NCBI GenBank assembly: GCA_020846875.1
Contig: JADLDB010000128.1
Span: forward strand, 27,014-91,013
DNA: 64,000 bases
Origin: Myxococcales bacterium
GTDB lineage: Bacteria; Myxococcota; Myxococcia; Myxococcales; Myxococcaceae
Direction: 5' to 3'
Position 1 is the stretch's first letter; each line of letters opens with the position of its first letter. Made by a program: the position numbers and the translations under genes. Positions 48,185 through 56,697 of the stretch are shown in pieces. Under the pieces are notes generated by a model that did not search any database, was not told where the DNA came from, and was given only the letters and a program-made list of their open reading frames with translations.

Positions 48185-50488
48185 ATGCGCATCGTCTGCA
48201 TCGGCGGCGGCCCGGCCGGCCTCTACTTCAGCCTGCTGATGAAGAAGGCCTTCCCCCAGGTGGACATCGAGGTGTGCGAGCGCAACCGCCCCGACGACAC
48301 CTTCGGCTGGGGCGTCGTCTTCAGCCGGGAGACGCTGGGCAACCTGGCCGAGGCCGACGAGGAGAGCTACGTCCGGATTGAGGAGCGCTTCGCCTACTGG
48401 GACGACATCGAGACGTACCTGGGCGAGCAGAAGACGGTCTCTACCGGGCACGGCTTCTGCGGCCTGTCCCGCAAGGACCTGCTCACCGTGTTGCAGCACC
48501 GCTGCGGCGAGCTGGGCGTGAAGCTGGAGTTCCAGAAGGAGCTCCCCGCGGAGCCGCTGCCGAAAGCCGACCTGGTCATCGCCTGTGACGGGGTAAACAG
48601 CGCCGTTCGCGCCCGCTACGAGGCCGACTTCAAGCCGTCGCTGGACTGGCGGAAGTGCAAGTTCATCTGGCTGGGCTCCACCCAGCCGCTGTCCGCCTTC
48701 ACCTTCCTCTTCAAGGACACCCCGCACGGCCTCTTCCAGGTGCACGCCTACCCCTTCACCAAAACGCCGATGCAGCCGTCGGGCGCGGTGTCCACCTTCA
48801 TCGTCGAGTGCCGCGAGGAGGTGTGGAAGAAGGCCGGCCTGGAAGGGGCCACCGAGGAGCAGTCGGTGGCCTTCCTCGAGCAGCTCTTCGCGAAGGAGCT
48901 GGCCGGGCACCGGCTCTGCGCCAACAAGTCCATCTGGCGCACCTTCCCCACCATCCGCTGCCAGCGCTGGCGCCGCGGCAACCTGGTGCTGATGGGCGAC
49001 GCGGTGCACACCGCGCACTACTCCATCGGCTCGGGCACCAAGCTGGCCATGGAGGACGCGATGGCCCTGGTGAAGGCCTTCCAGCAGGTGGGCCTGGACG
49101 TGGAGAAGGCGCTGGAGGTGTACGAGACGCAGCGCCAGCCGGAAGTCTCGAGGCTGCAGCGGGCCGCGCAGACCAGCCTGGAGTGGTTCGAAAACGCCGC
49201 CCGCTACCTCCACCAGCCGCCGCTGCAGTTCACCTTCAACCTGATGACGCGCAGCAAGCGCATCACCTGGGACAACCTGCGCAAGCGCGACGGGGCGCTG
49301 GTGGCGCACGTCGACCGCTGGTTCGCCGACATCCACGGCACGCCGAAGAGCTCCGACGGCAGCGCGCCCCCGCCCCTCTTCGCGCCCCTCAAGCTGCGCG
49401 ACCTGGTGCTGGAGAACCGCGTGGTGGTGTCGCCCATGTGCCAGTACTCCGCGGTGGACGGCGCGCCGGGCGACTGGCACCTGGTGCACCTCGGCGCGCG
49501 CGCGGTGGGCGGCGCCGGGCTGGTGATGACGGAGATGACAGACGTCACGCCGGACGGCCGCATCACGTACGGCTGCGCCGGGATGTGGAATGACGCCCAG
49601 GCCCAGGCCTGGAGGCGCATCGTCGACTTCGTGCACACCCACGCGAAGGCGCCCATCGGCATGCAGTTGGCCCACGCCGGGCGGAAGGGGAGCTGCCAGT
49701 TGCCGTGGGAAGGCGACGGACCGCTGGGCGCCGACGAGAAGCCGTGGCCGACGCTGGGGCCGTCCGCGCTGCCCTTTGCGCCCGGCTGGCACACCCCGAA
49801 GGAGATGACGGCCGAGGACCTGGCCCGGGTGAAGCAGGCCTTCGTGGACGCGGCGAGGCGCGCGGACGCGGTGGGCTTCGACCTGGTCGAGCTGCACATG
49901 GCCCACGGCTACCTCCTGTCCACCTTCCTCTGTCCCTTCTCCAACCGGCGCACCGACGCCTACGGCGGCTCGCGCGAGAATCGACTGCGCTACCCGCTGG
50001 AGGTCTTCGACGCGGTGCGCGCGGTGTGGCCTCCGCACAAGCCGCTGTCGGTGCGGGTGTCGGCCACCGACTGGCTGGAGCCGGAAGGACAGACGCTGGA
50101 GGACACCATCGCCTTCGCCCACGCGCTCAAGGAGCACGGCTGCGACCTCATCGACGTCTCCTCCGCCGGCAACGTGCCGGCCTCGAAGCCGGAGTACGGG
50201 CGCATGTACCAGGTGCCCTTCGCCGAGGCGGTGCGCCACGCGGTGAAGATGCCGGTGATGGCGGTGGGCGGCATTCAGGGCGCGGACCACGTCAACACCA
50301 TCATCGCCGCCGGGCGGGCGGACTTGTGCGCGCTGGCCCGGCCCCACCTGTCCGACCCTTCGCTGACGCACCAGCACGCGCAGGCCGAGAGGGTGGACGC
50401 CCTGTACTGGCCGCCGCAGTACGCCCTGGTGAGGCCGCGCCCGGGCCCGAGGGACGCGCGGGGGCCGACGCCGGCCCAGCGGGACTAG
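48185..50488 (+). CDS. Bifunctional anthraniloyl/salicylyl-CoA monooxygenase-reductase
   Basis: 767 residues from ATG 48185. The first half is an FAD monooxygenase: MRIVCIGGGPAGLYFSLLMK, DLVIACDGVNSAVRARY and LVLMGDAVHTAHYSIGSGTK. The second half (about 398-760) is an old-yellow-enzyme-type flavin barrel: NRVVVSPMCQYSAVDGAPGD, IGMQLAHAGRKG, VELHMAHGYLLSTFLCPFSN and TDAYGGSRENR. This fusion is the hallmark of 2-aminobenzoyl-CoA monooxygenase/reductase and salicylyl-CoA 5-hydroxylase in aerobic CoA-dependent aromatic degradation. No CoA ligase or thioesterase is encoded nearby, so the substrate may be produced elsewhere or serve in secondary metabolism. Confidence 0.92.
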   Translation: MRIVCIGGGPAGLYFSLLMKKAFPQVDIEVCERNRPDDTFGWGVVFSRETLGNLAEADEESYVRIEERFAYWDDIETYLGEQKTVSTGHGFCGLSRKDLLTVLQHRCGELGVKLEFQKELPAEPLPKADLVIACDGVNSAVRARYEADFKPSLDWRKCKFIWLGSTQPLSAFTFLFKDTPHGLFQVHAYPFTKTPMQPSGAVSTFIVECREEVWKKAGLEGATEEQSVAFLEQLFAKELAGHRLCANKSIWRTFPTIRCQRWRRGNLVLMGDAVHTAHYSIGSGTKLAMEDAMALVKAFQQVGLDVEKALEVYETQRQPEVSRLQRAAQTSLEWFENAARYLHQPPLQFTFNLMTRSKRITWDNLRKRDGALVAHVDRWFADIHGTPKSSDGSAPPPLFAPLKLRDLVLENRVVVSPMCQYSAVDGAPGDWHLVHLGARAVGGAGLVMTEMTDVTPDGRITYGCAGMWNDAQAQAWRRIVDFVHTHAKAPIGMQLAHAGRKGSCQLPWEGDGPLGADEKPWPTLGPSALPFAPGWHTPKEMTAEDLARVKQAFVDAARRADAVGFDLVELHMAHGYLLSTFLCPFSNRRTDAYGGSRENRLRYPLEVFDAVRAVWPPHKPLSVRVSATDWLEPEGQTLEDTIAFAHALKEHGCDLIDVSSAGNVPASKPEYGRMYQVPFAEAVRHAVKMPVMAVGGIQGADHVNTIIAAGRADLCALARPHLSDPSLTHQHAQAERVDALYWPPQYALVRPRPGPRDARGPTPAQRD

Positions 50489-50498
50489 AAGGCATGGC

Positions 50499-50633
50499 GC
50501 CGTTGCGGCCGCGTGCATCACCTCGGTGGCGGGGGTGCTGGTGATGCCGCAGCCGGGCTGGTGGCTCAAGCTGTGGCCGGTGCTCGTCACCCACGCCCCC
50601 CTCGCGCTCGGCCCGCGCCTCGCCGCGCCTTGA
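50499..50633 (+). pseudogene. Short membrane-protein C-terminal fragment
   Basis: One frame reads AVAAACITSVAGVLVM and PGWWLKLWPVLVTHAPLA before a TGA at 50631. It looks like the last membrane segment of a lost polytopic protein. There is no suitable start or ribosome-binding site, and it follows directly on the monooxygenase stop. Weak evidence. Confidence 0.22.
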
Positions 50634-50642
50634 AGACGCAAG

Positions 50643-51083
50643 TCACTCCTCCACCACGCGCTCCGACACCAGGCCGAAGAAGGAATGCGCGCCCGAGAAG
50701 CGCCAGCCGAGGTGCGCGCCACACCGGCCGCAGTGCGCGTACTGCCAGGCGCAGCCGGCAAACCAGGCGGCCTCGGTGGTGGGCGCGCCGTGCACCGTGC
50801 ACCCCGGCGCGTCCCCAAAGCAGTCGAAGACGAACAGCACCCCGGCCGGGTTGAGCCGCGCGTGCGTCACCTTCCCGTCCACCTCCGCCTTGAGCGCGGC
50901 GTCACTCACCACGTGCGCGCAGCGGCGGCACAGCACCGGGTGGCGCGGGCCGGCGCTGACGTCTTCGGGCTCCTTCTCAGGGACGAGGGCGGTGCCCGGC
51001 GTGCGCTTCGTGTCCAGCAACCACGCGGGCGCTTTCTCGCCCTGCGGTTGAGCCGGCCAGCGCTGGGCGGTCCACGGCCGCAT
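50643..51083 (-). CDS. Cereblon-type CULT domain protein
   Basis: 146 residues from ATG 51083. The second half has the CULT fold signature of cereblon and its bacterial homologues. Cys52, Cys55, Cys118 and Cys121 are the four zinc ligands, and Trp107, Trp113 and Trp127 have the same spacing (6 and 14 residues) as the aromatic cage residues W380, W386 and W400 of human cereblon. The local sequence reads AAWFAGCAWQYAHCGRCGAH followed by LGWRFSGAHSFFG. Bacterial members are stand-alone and bind glutarimide-like or cyclic-imide ligands; the natural ligand and role are unknown. The N-terminal 45 residues look disordered. It is divergent from the PilT-like gene, with about 200 bases between. Confidence 0.85.
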   Translation of the reverse strand: MRPWTAQRWPAQPQGEKAPAWLLDTKRTPGTALVPEKEPEDVSAGPRHPVLCRRCAHVVSDAALKAEVDGKVTHARLNPAGVLFVFDCFGDAPGCTVHGAPTTEAAWFAGCAWQYAHCGRCGAHLGWRFSGAHSFFGLVSERVVEE

Positions 51084-51281
51084 GGCGTCATCCTGCGTCC
51101 GGGCCGGAAGAAAGGCGACCCCGGGAGTGCAGCGCTCCGCCAGGCGCGTGGGAAGCGAGGGCCGGGTGGCCGTCGCCGCGCGGGAGACGCTTTGGGCGGA
51201 TGGTCGCGCCGGCTTTGACTTCGGCTCCACGGCCCGCCGGAGCGGCCCATTTCTCGAGGCTCGGCATATGGTGCGCAGCGC

Positions 51282-52841
51282 ATGGAGACTCGCCTCGCCG
51301 GCTACCACGTCCGCTTCCTCGAGCCCGAGGCGCTGCGGGCCTTCCTCCGCGCCGACGGGAAGACGCCAGGCCGGCACTTCCTCTCCCGCTTCGACGCCGC
51401 CCGCTGGGCCGACGCCGTGGCTGCCACGTCCGACGCCGGCACGCTGCGGGACGAGGCGGCCTGTGCCCTGGCCGACGCCGCCCTGCGCGCAGGCGAGCCG
51501 GGCGGCTTCGTCGACCTCGAGGGAATCGACGTGGACGAGGTGGCCGAGGCGGTGCGCGACGCCTGCGACGAGGTGCTGGGTGACGCCGCCGCGGGAGAGA
51601 AGTTGCTCACCGGCGGCCTCCTCGACCGGGTTGGCGTGGGCCGTTTCGCCCTGGGCTCGCTGCCGCTGCGGGTGCTGGTGCAGCAGGCAAAGAAGCCGGC
51701 CCTGGAAGCGGCCCGGCGCACCGCGCGGAGCAGTTGGCTGTCCGACTTCTTCAACTCCCTCGAGAGCGCCCTCCTGGTGGCCCAGCGCGCGCCCGAGGCC
51801 CACCTCATCCTCGTGCCCGAGTGGGTCCGCGTTCAGCCGGCGGACGAAGACGCTGGTGAAGGCGCCGCTTCAAGCGACGCGCCGCAGGAGGCTGCCGGCG
51901 CTCCCGAGGAGGACCCACTCAACGTGGTGGGCCTGCTACGCGAAGCGCAGGCGCTGCACGCCAGCGACCTCTCCTTCGTCCCCGGCTCGCCCCCGCTCGC
52001 CCACGGGCCCTTCGGTCGCCGCCCCCTGCGCCCCACGCCGCTCCAGCCGGAGGACACGCGGCGCCTCGCGTATGCCTTCCTCACCGACAGCCACGTCGAG
52101 CGCTTCGAGCGCACCGGCGCCCTGGTGGTGGGCTTCGGGGTGCGGGAGCAGGGCCGCTACCGCCTCTGCCTCACCCGGGAGCGCGGGCTGGTGGCGGCCA
52201 CCTTGCGGGTGCTGCCCTCCCGGCCTCCGGCGCTGGCGGACCTTCCCTTGCCTCCGCGCTTCCTGGCCGCCCTCGTTAGCCTGGAGCGCGGCCTCGTCGT
52301 CATCGGCGGACCTCCCGGCAGCGGCCGCAGCACCACCCTCGCCTCGCTCTCTCAGGGGCTCCTCGACGGGGGCGCCGTCCTCGCGTCGGTGGAGGAGCCG
52401 CTGGCCTTTCCGCTGCGCGCCGCGAGCGGACTGGCCCGGCAGGTGGACGTGGGAGAGGACACCGGCGTGTCCGAGGCCCTGCGTACGCTGCGGCACGCGC
52501 CCCTCGACGTGCTGGCGCTGGACGTCGCCGACGACGACGCGGCCTGCGAGTGGGCGCTGGACGCCGCCGCCGACGGCCGGCTGGTGCTGCTGGTGCTGCG
52601 CGGTGCCACCGTCACCGCCCTGGTGCACCGCCTGGTGGCCGCCGACGGGCGAATGCAGCGCCGCCGGCTCTCCGAGTCACTCGCCGCCGTGCTGTGTCAG
52701 ACGCGGGTCCCCGACGAGGCCGGCGACCGGTGGACGGTGGAGTGCGAAGCCCTCATTCCCACCGAGGCGCTGCGCCGCCACCTGCGCGCCCTGGACACCA
52801 TGCCGCCGGCGGCGGTGCTGGAGCCCGAAGAAGAGGGCTGA
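51282..52841 (+). CDS. PilT/GspE-like protein with degraded ATPase motifs
   Basis: 519 residues. The C-terminal 300 match PilT-type twitching ATPases in order: ASDLSFVPGSPPLAHGP (for SDLHI...GxPP), LADLPLPPRFLAALVSLERG, Walker A as GGPPGSGRST (342-351), the Asp-box-like SVEEPLAF and EALRTLRHAPLDVLAL. The Walker A Lys is Arg349, the Walker B Glu is missing (LALDVADDD), and the His box (normally GTLHT) is not recognisable. An N-terminal helical part of about 200 residues has no similarity I know. Probably a non-catalytic or regulatory paralogue of a pilus/secretion motor. No pilus genes are in the window. Confidence 0.75.
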   Translation: METRLAGYHVRFLEPEALRAFLRADGKTPGRHFLSRFDAARWADAVAATSDAGTLRDEAACALADAALRAGEPGGFVDLEGIDVDEVAEAVRDACDEVLGDAAAGEKLLTGGLLDRVGVGRFALGSLPLRVLVQQAKKPALEAARRTARSSWLSDFFNSLESALLVAQRAPEAHLILVPEWVRVQPADEDAGEGAASSDAPQEAAGAPEEDPLNVVGLLREAQALHASDLSFVPGSPPLAHGPFGRRPLRPTPLQPEDTRRLAYAFLTDSHVERFERTGALVVGFGVREQGRYRLCLTRERGLVAATLRVLPSRPPALADLPLPPRFLAALVSLERGLVVIGGPPGSGRSTTLASLSQGLLDGGAVLASVEEPLAFPLRAASGLARQVDVGEDTGVSEALRTLRHAPLDVLALDVADDDAACEWALDAAADGRLVLLVLRGATVTALVHRLVAADGRMQRRRLSESLAAVLCQTRVPDEAGDRWTVECEALIPTEALRRHLRALDTMPPAAVLEPEEEG

Positions 52842-52852
52842 ACGGCCCGGCT

Positions 52853-55306
52853 CTACAACGGAATGCAGCCGCCCCCGCAGGCGCCGCACACCTGCCACTG
52901 GGGCTCCAAGGTGCCCTGACAGCTTCCGTCGGAGCAGGTGTAGACGGTGCAGTCCCGGAAGCGGGTGCAGTCGGGCATGAAGCAATAGCAGGCGCCGCAC
53001 TGGACCGCGCCGCAGGAGGTGCCGTTGGTGTTGCGCCCGCAGGCCGAGCCGTCGTTCTCGGTGTAGGTGTTGCCGTTGCAGCTGCCGCCACCGCAGGTGT
53101 AGTCGGTGACGCTGCGCGAGCGGTTGCCCGAGTTGGTGCAGGTGTCCCCGTAGCTGCAGCCGCTCCACGACCCGTACGAGGAGGAGCCGCACGACTGGCC
53201 GTTCTGGTTGCGGTTGCAGCCCGAGGTGTCCGTCTCCGAGGAGGAAGAAGCCTGGCAGCTCCCCGCGCCGTCGCAGGAATAGCTGGTGACGCTGCGGCTG
53301 CGGTCGCCGTCGTTGTCGCACTGGCCCGAGTAGCCGCAGGCGCCCCAGCTACCGTAGCTGGTGGTGCCGCAGGAGTTGCCCGAGGTGCTGCGCCCGCAGC
53401 CCGAGGTGTCCGTCTCGGTGGAGGCGCTGCTGTTACAGGCGCCCATGCCGCAGGTGTAGGTGGTGACGCTGCGGGTGCGGCTGCCGGAGGTGGCGCAGGT
53501 GGTGCCGTAGCTGCAGCTGCCCCAGGCGCTCGTCTGGGTGGTGCCGCAGGACTGGCCGGACGTAGTGCGGGTGCAGCCCGAGGTGTCCGTCTCGGTGGAG
53601 TTCTGCGGGCCGCAGGCGCCGTTGGTGCACACCTGGTCGGTGCGGGTGCGGGTGCGGGAGCCCGACTCCGCGCAGGTGGTGCCGTAGCTGCAGGTGCCCC
53701 AACTGCCGAAGGTGGAGGAGCCGCAGGACGTGCCGTTGGTGCTGCGCGCGCACCCCGCGGTGTCCGTCTCGGTGGTGGTGTTCATCGTGCAGGTGCCGCC
53801 GGCGCACACCGCGTCGGTGCGGCTGCGGGTGCGGCTGCCCGAGTTGGTGCAGGTGTCGGCGTAGCTGCAGGCGCTCCAGGCCCCGTACGTCGTCATGCCG
53901 CAACTGGCGCCCTCGGTGACGCGGGTGCAGGCCTGGCTCTCGGTGGCGTTGGCCGGGGCGCAGGTGCCGCTGCCGTTGCACGCCTGGTCGGTGCGCGTGC
54001 GCGTCTGGGTGCCCATGGTGGAGCAGGTGCTTGCCATCGAGCTGCAGGTGCCCCACATGGTGTACGTCGTCTGGCCGCAGGAGACGCCCGCGTCCGCCAG
54101 GGCGTTGCCGGGGCAGTCGGGGGAGGCGCCGGTGCAGCGCTCCTCCACGTCGCAGCCGTTGGCGGCCGTGCGGCAGACGCGCGAGGCGCCCAGCAGCGCG
54201 CAGGTGCCGTTGGTGGGCGCGCCGGAGGCCACGCTGCAGGCGTCACAGGTGCCGGCGCAGGCGCTGTCGCAGCACACCCCGTCGACGCAGAAGTTGGACA
54301 AGCACTCGCCCGCCGCGCCGCAGGGGGCGCCCGGCGTCTTCTTCGCCGCGCAGTACATGCCGCTGCAGTAGGTATTTGCCGGGCAGCCGCTGGAGCAGGT
54401 GATGGGGCAGTCGGGCAGGGTGCCGTTGCAGACGACGGCCGGCGGGCACACCGGGCTGCCGGGGTCGTTGGCGGGCGCCGGGCTGCAGGTGCCGCTCAGG
54501 TTGGGCAGGTTGCAGCGGTCGCAACTGCCGGTGCAGGCGCTGTTGCAGCACACCCCGTCGGCGCAGAAGGTGGAGCTGCACTCCACGCTGGACTGGCAGG
54601 CCGCGCCGTCCTGCTTGAGGGCCGCGCACTGACCGCTGCCGTTGCAGTAGCGGCCCTGGGCGCACTGCCGCGGCGTGGTGCAGGTGGTGGGGCACTGGCC
54701 GGTGACGCCGTCGCACGCGTAGTCGCCGCAGGCGCCCACCTGGGTCTTCTCCGGCAGCGCGGAGCAGCGGCCCTCGCTGCCCGTCGCCGCGCACGTCTGG
54801 CAGGGCCCGCTGCAGGCGGAGTCGCAGCACACGCCCGCCGCGCAGAAGGTGGAGCTGCACTGGCCATTCTCCGTGCAGGTGCCGCCGTTGGACACCAGCA
54901 CCTCACAGGCGCCGTTGACGCAGCGCTGGCCCGAGCCGCAGTCCACGCAGGCGTTGCCCGCCGAGCCGCACTTCGTCACCTCGGCGCCTCCCACGCAGGC
55001 GGTGCCGTCGCAGCAGCCGGTGCAGGTGCTGGAGTCGCAGGTGGTGGCGCCGCCGCCGCTGCCCCCTCCTCCGCCGCCCACGTTGCCCCCGCCCGCGCCG
55101 CCTCCTCCTCCACTCCCGCCCGCGCCGCCTCCGGTGCCGTCACCGCCGCCCGACTGTGGGGCCACGCAGTTGTTGCCGCCCTGGTCGCACTGGTAGCCCT
55201 TCAGGTTGGTCGGGTCGACGCACGTCGCCAGCACCAGCGCCGCGGGAAGGAGCAGCCACCTCGCCACCCGCAGGAGGGACGATGGATTCGACGGCGCGGG
55301 ACTCAT
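52853..55306 (-). CDS. Cys-rich lipoprotein with six thrombospondin-1-like repeats
   Basis: 817 residues from ATG 55306 (GGAGAG upstream). The signal peptide ends LPAALVLATC. A Gly-rich linker (about residues 45-80) is followed by Cys modules of the type FC(A/V)(A/D)GVCC(D/N)SAC, then by a tandem array of six ~59-residue repeats with the pattern Y/F-GxWxxC-(S/G)Y-xxxC-xxxGxRxRxxTxxxC and TETDTxGC. The W-x-x-C and R-x-R elements and Cys spacing recall thrombospondin type 1 repeats, which mediate adhesion in animals and apicomplexans. The C-terminus ends in a Cys cluster (CGAVQCGACYCF). Likely a cell-surface adhesin. Confidence 0.8.
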   Translation of the reverse strand: MSPAPSNPSSLLRVARWLLLPAALVLATCVDPTNLKGYQCDQGGNNCVAPQSGGGDGTGGGAGGSGGGGGAGGGNVGGGGGGSGGGATTCDSSTCTGCCDGTACVGGAEVTKCGSAGNACVDCGSGQRCVNGACEVLVSNGGTCTENGQCSSTFCAAGVCCDSACSGPCQTCAATGSEGRCSALPEKTQVGACGDYACDGVTGQCPTTCTTPRQCAQGRYCNGSGQCAALKQDGAACQSSVECSSTFCADGVCCNSACTGSCDRCNLPNLSGTCSPAPANDPGSPVCPPAVVCNGTLPDCPITCSSGCPANTYCSGMYCAAKKTPGAPCGAAGECLSNFCVDGVCCDSACAGTCDACSVASGAPTNGTCALLGASRVCRTAANGCDVEERCTGASPDCPGNALADAGVSCGQTTYTMWGTCSSMASTCSTMGTQTRTRTDQACNGSGTCAPANATESQACTRVTEGASCGMTTYGAWSACSYADTCTNSGSRTRSRTDAVCAGGTCTMNTTTETDTAGCARSTNGTSCGSSTFGSWGTCSYGTTCAESGSRTRTRTDQVCTNGACGPQNSTETDTSGCTRTTSGQSCGTTQTSAWGSCSYGTTCATSGSRTRSVTTYTCGMGACNSSASTETDTSGCGRSTSGNSCGTTSYGSWGACGYSGQCDNDGDRSRSVTSYSCDGAGSCQASSSSETDTSGCNRNQNGQSCGSSSYGSWSGCSYGDTCTNSGNRSRSVTDYTCGGGSCNGNTYTENDGSACGRNTNGTSCGAVQCGACYCFMPDCTRFRDCTVYTCSDGSCQGTLEPQWQVCGACGGGCIPL
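53010..54075 (-). repeat. Six tandem ~177-bp repeats coding TSP1-like modules
   Basis: Coding repeats within the lipoprotein gene, read on the minus strand. Each unit encodes about 59 residues, such as YGSWSGCSYGDTC then NSGNRSRSVTDYTC, ending NGTSCG or SGNSCG. Units two to six are the most similar to each other; the first (MWGTCSSMASTC) is more divergent. Boundaries are approximate. Confidence 0.8.
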
Positions 55307-55461
55307 GACGCTCTCCCCGGACAAAGGACGTGCGCGCTCATCCGCCGGCCGCTGCGATGAGGGGAACACACCGGGACATCGTAGATCGCCCCTGCCTCCC
55401 GCGCGCCCTCCTCTCGCGCGGCCCTGTGCGGCGGTGTGCGCGCATGTGTTGGCGCGAGGGC

Positions 55462-56667
55462 TCAGCGCCGCCGGGGCCGCACCGGCAGGGTGTCGCTTCG
55501 CTCCCGCAGGGCGCGCAGCAGGCCATTCAGCGTCGGCACGGCGGGCGAAGCAGCGGGCCGCGGACTCGAGCCCTCGCGGGCCAGCGGAGGGAGAGACTTC
55601 TCGGGGCGGGACACCACCCGCACCAGCAGCCGCAGGTTGTCGCGCACCTTCGGCCAGTCGACTCTGTCCGGGTCCTCGTCGGCCAGCACCGCGCGGGAGA
55701 GCAGCGCGTCCCAGCCCCCGATGGTGGCGGGCCGCTCCTGCGGGAGGGCGGTGAGCTCGTGGGCCAATTCCAGCAGGGCGGCGCGCCGGGCCGGCACGCC
55801 TTCGTCGGCCAACCGGGCCAGGGCGTCGCGCTCGCGCCGCAGCAGGTAGCGAAAGAGAGGAAAGCGCTCGTGGGGACGCGCGGAGGCGGGAGCCAGGCGG
55901 ACGGCCAGCACCTCGTCCACCCGGGCCAGGGCGGTGGTGCGCCAGAAGTGCGCGTGCAGCACCTGCTGCAGCCCGGTGGCGTGGGCCACCCGGGGGACGT
56001 GGCGGGCGCGGCGGAGGACGGCGCGCTGGAGGCCGCCCGTCACGTCCACCTTCGCCAGGCGCTCCAGCGCCGCGTCGAGGGCGGCTTCTCCCTGCGGCCA
56101 CCCGGACGACAAGGCGTCCCACTCGTCGAGCTCGAAGGGCAACAGGTGGCTGGGCTCGAGGGGACGGCTGAAGAGGTGCTCCACCGCCACGCCGAAGGAC
56201 AGGGCGGCGCCCACCGCGGGGAAGAGGGAGGGGTTGAGCAACTGCCCGGCCAGGGCCCAGCGCTCTGAGGGCAGCACCAGCCGCGGGGCGAAGAGGACGT
56301 GCTCCGCCAGGCGCAGCAGCTTCGTCCCGAGGTGGCTGCGCGGCTCCTCGTCGCCCGAAAGGCGCTCGTCCACCAGGCGGGTCAATTCGGCGCGCAGGGC
56401 CTGCACCTCCTTGAGGCAGCGCACCAGCTCCGCGTCGTCCGGCCAGCGCTCCGCCGCGGCCCGCTTGAGGGCGTGGCGCAGGGCCTCGTCCACCTCGGGC
56501 TGGGCGCGGGCCACCGCCTCCACCACGTCGCGGGCGCGCCGCAGCTTGTGCTTCCAGCGCAGGCCCTTGAGCGCGTTCACCAGCGCGCGGTACCGCAGGC
56601 GGGTAGCGGACAGCAGCTCGGCGCGGCCTTCGAGGCGCACGCGCAGGTCGGCGTCGTCGACGCGCAC
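55462..56667 (-). CDS. Hypothetical helical protein divergent from recF
   Basis: 401 residues from GTG 56667, which lies 31 bases from the recF ATG. The sequence is Leu/Arg/Ala-rich and helical, with motifs RYRALVNALKGLRWKHKLRR, LIRCLKEVQALRAELTRLV-type helices and RRERDALARLADEGVPARRA. It has no signal peptide. I do not recognise a family. The C-terminus (SPRPAASPAVPTLNGLLRAL) contains a flexible Pro/Ser segment. The divergent arrangement with recF is compact, so a shared promoter region is likely. Confidence 0.65.
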   Translation of the reverse strand: MRVDDADLRVRLEGRAELLSATRLRYRALVNALKGLRWKHKLRRARDVVEAVARAQPEVDEALRHALKRAAAERWPDDAELVRCLKEVQALRAELTRLVDERLSGDEEPRSHLGTKLLRLAEHVLFAPRLVLPSERWALAGQLLNPSLFPAVGAALSFGVAVEHLFSRPLEPSHLLPFELDEWDALSSGWPQGEAALDAALERLAKVDVTGGLQRAVLRRARHVPRVAHATGLQQVLHAHFWRTTALARVDEVLAVRLAPASARPHERFPLFRYLLRRERDALARLADEGVPARRAALLELAHELTALPQERPATIGGWDALLSRAVLADEDPDRVDWPKVRDNLRLLVRVVSRPEKSLPPLAREGSSPRPAASPAVPTLNGLLRALRERSDTLPVRPRRR

Positions 56668-56697
56668 GAAGCGGCACGCTACACAACTCCCGGCCTG

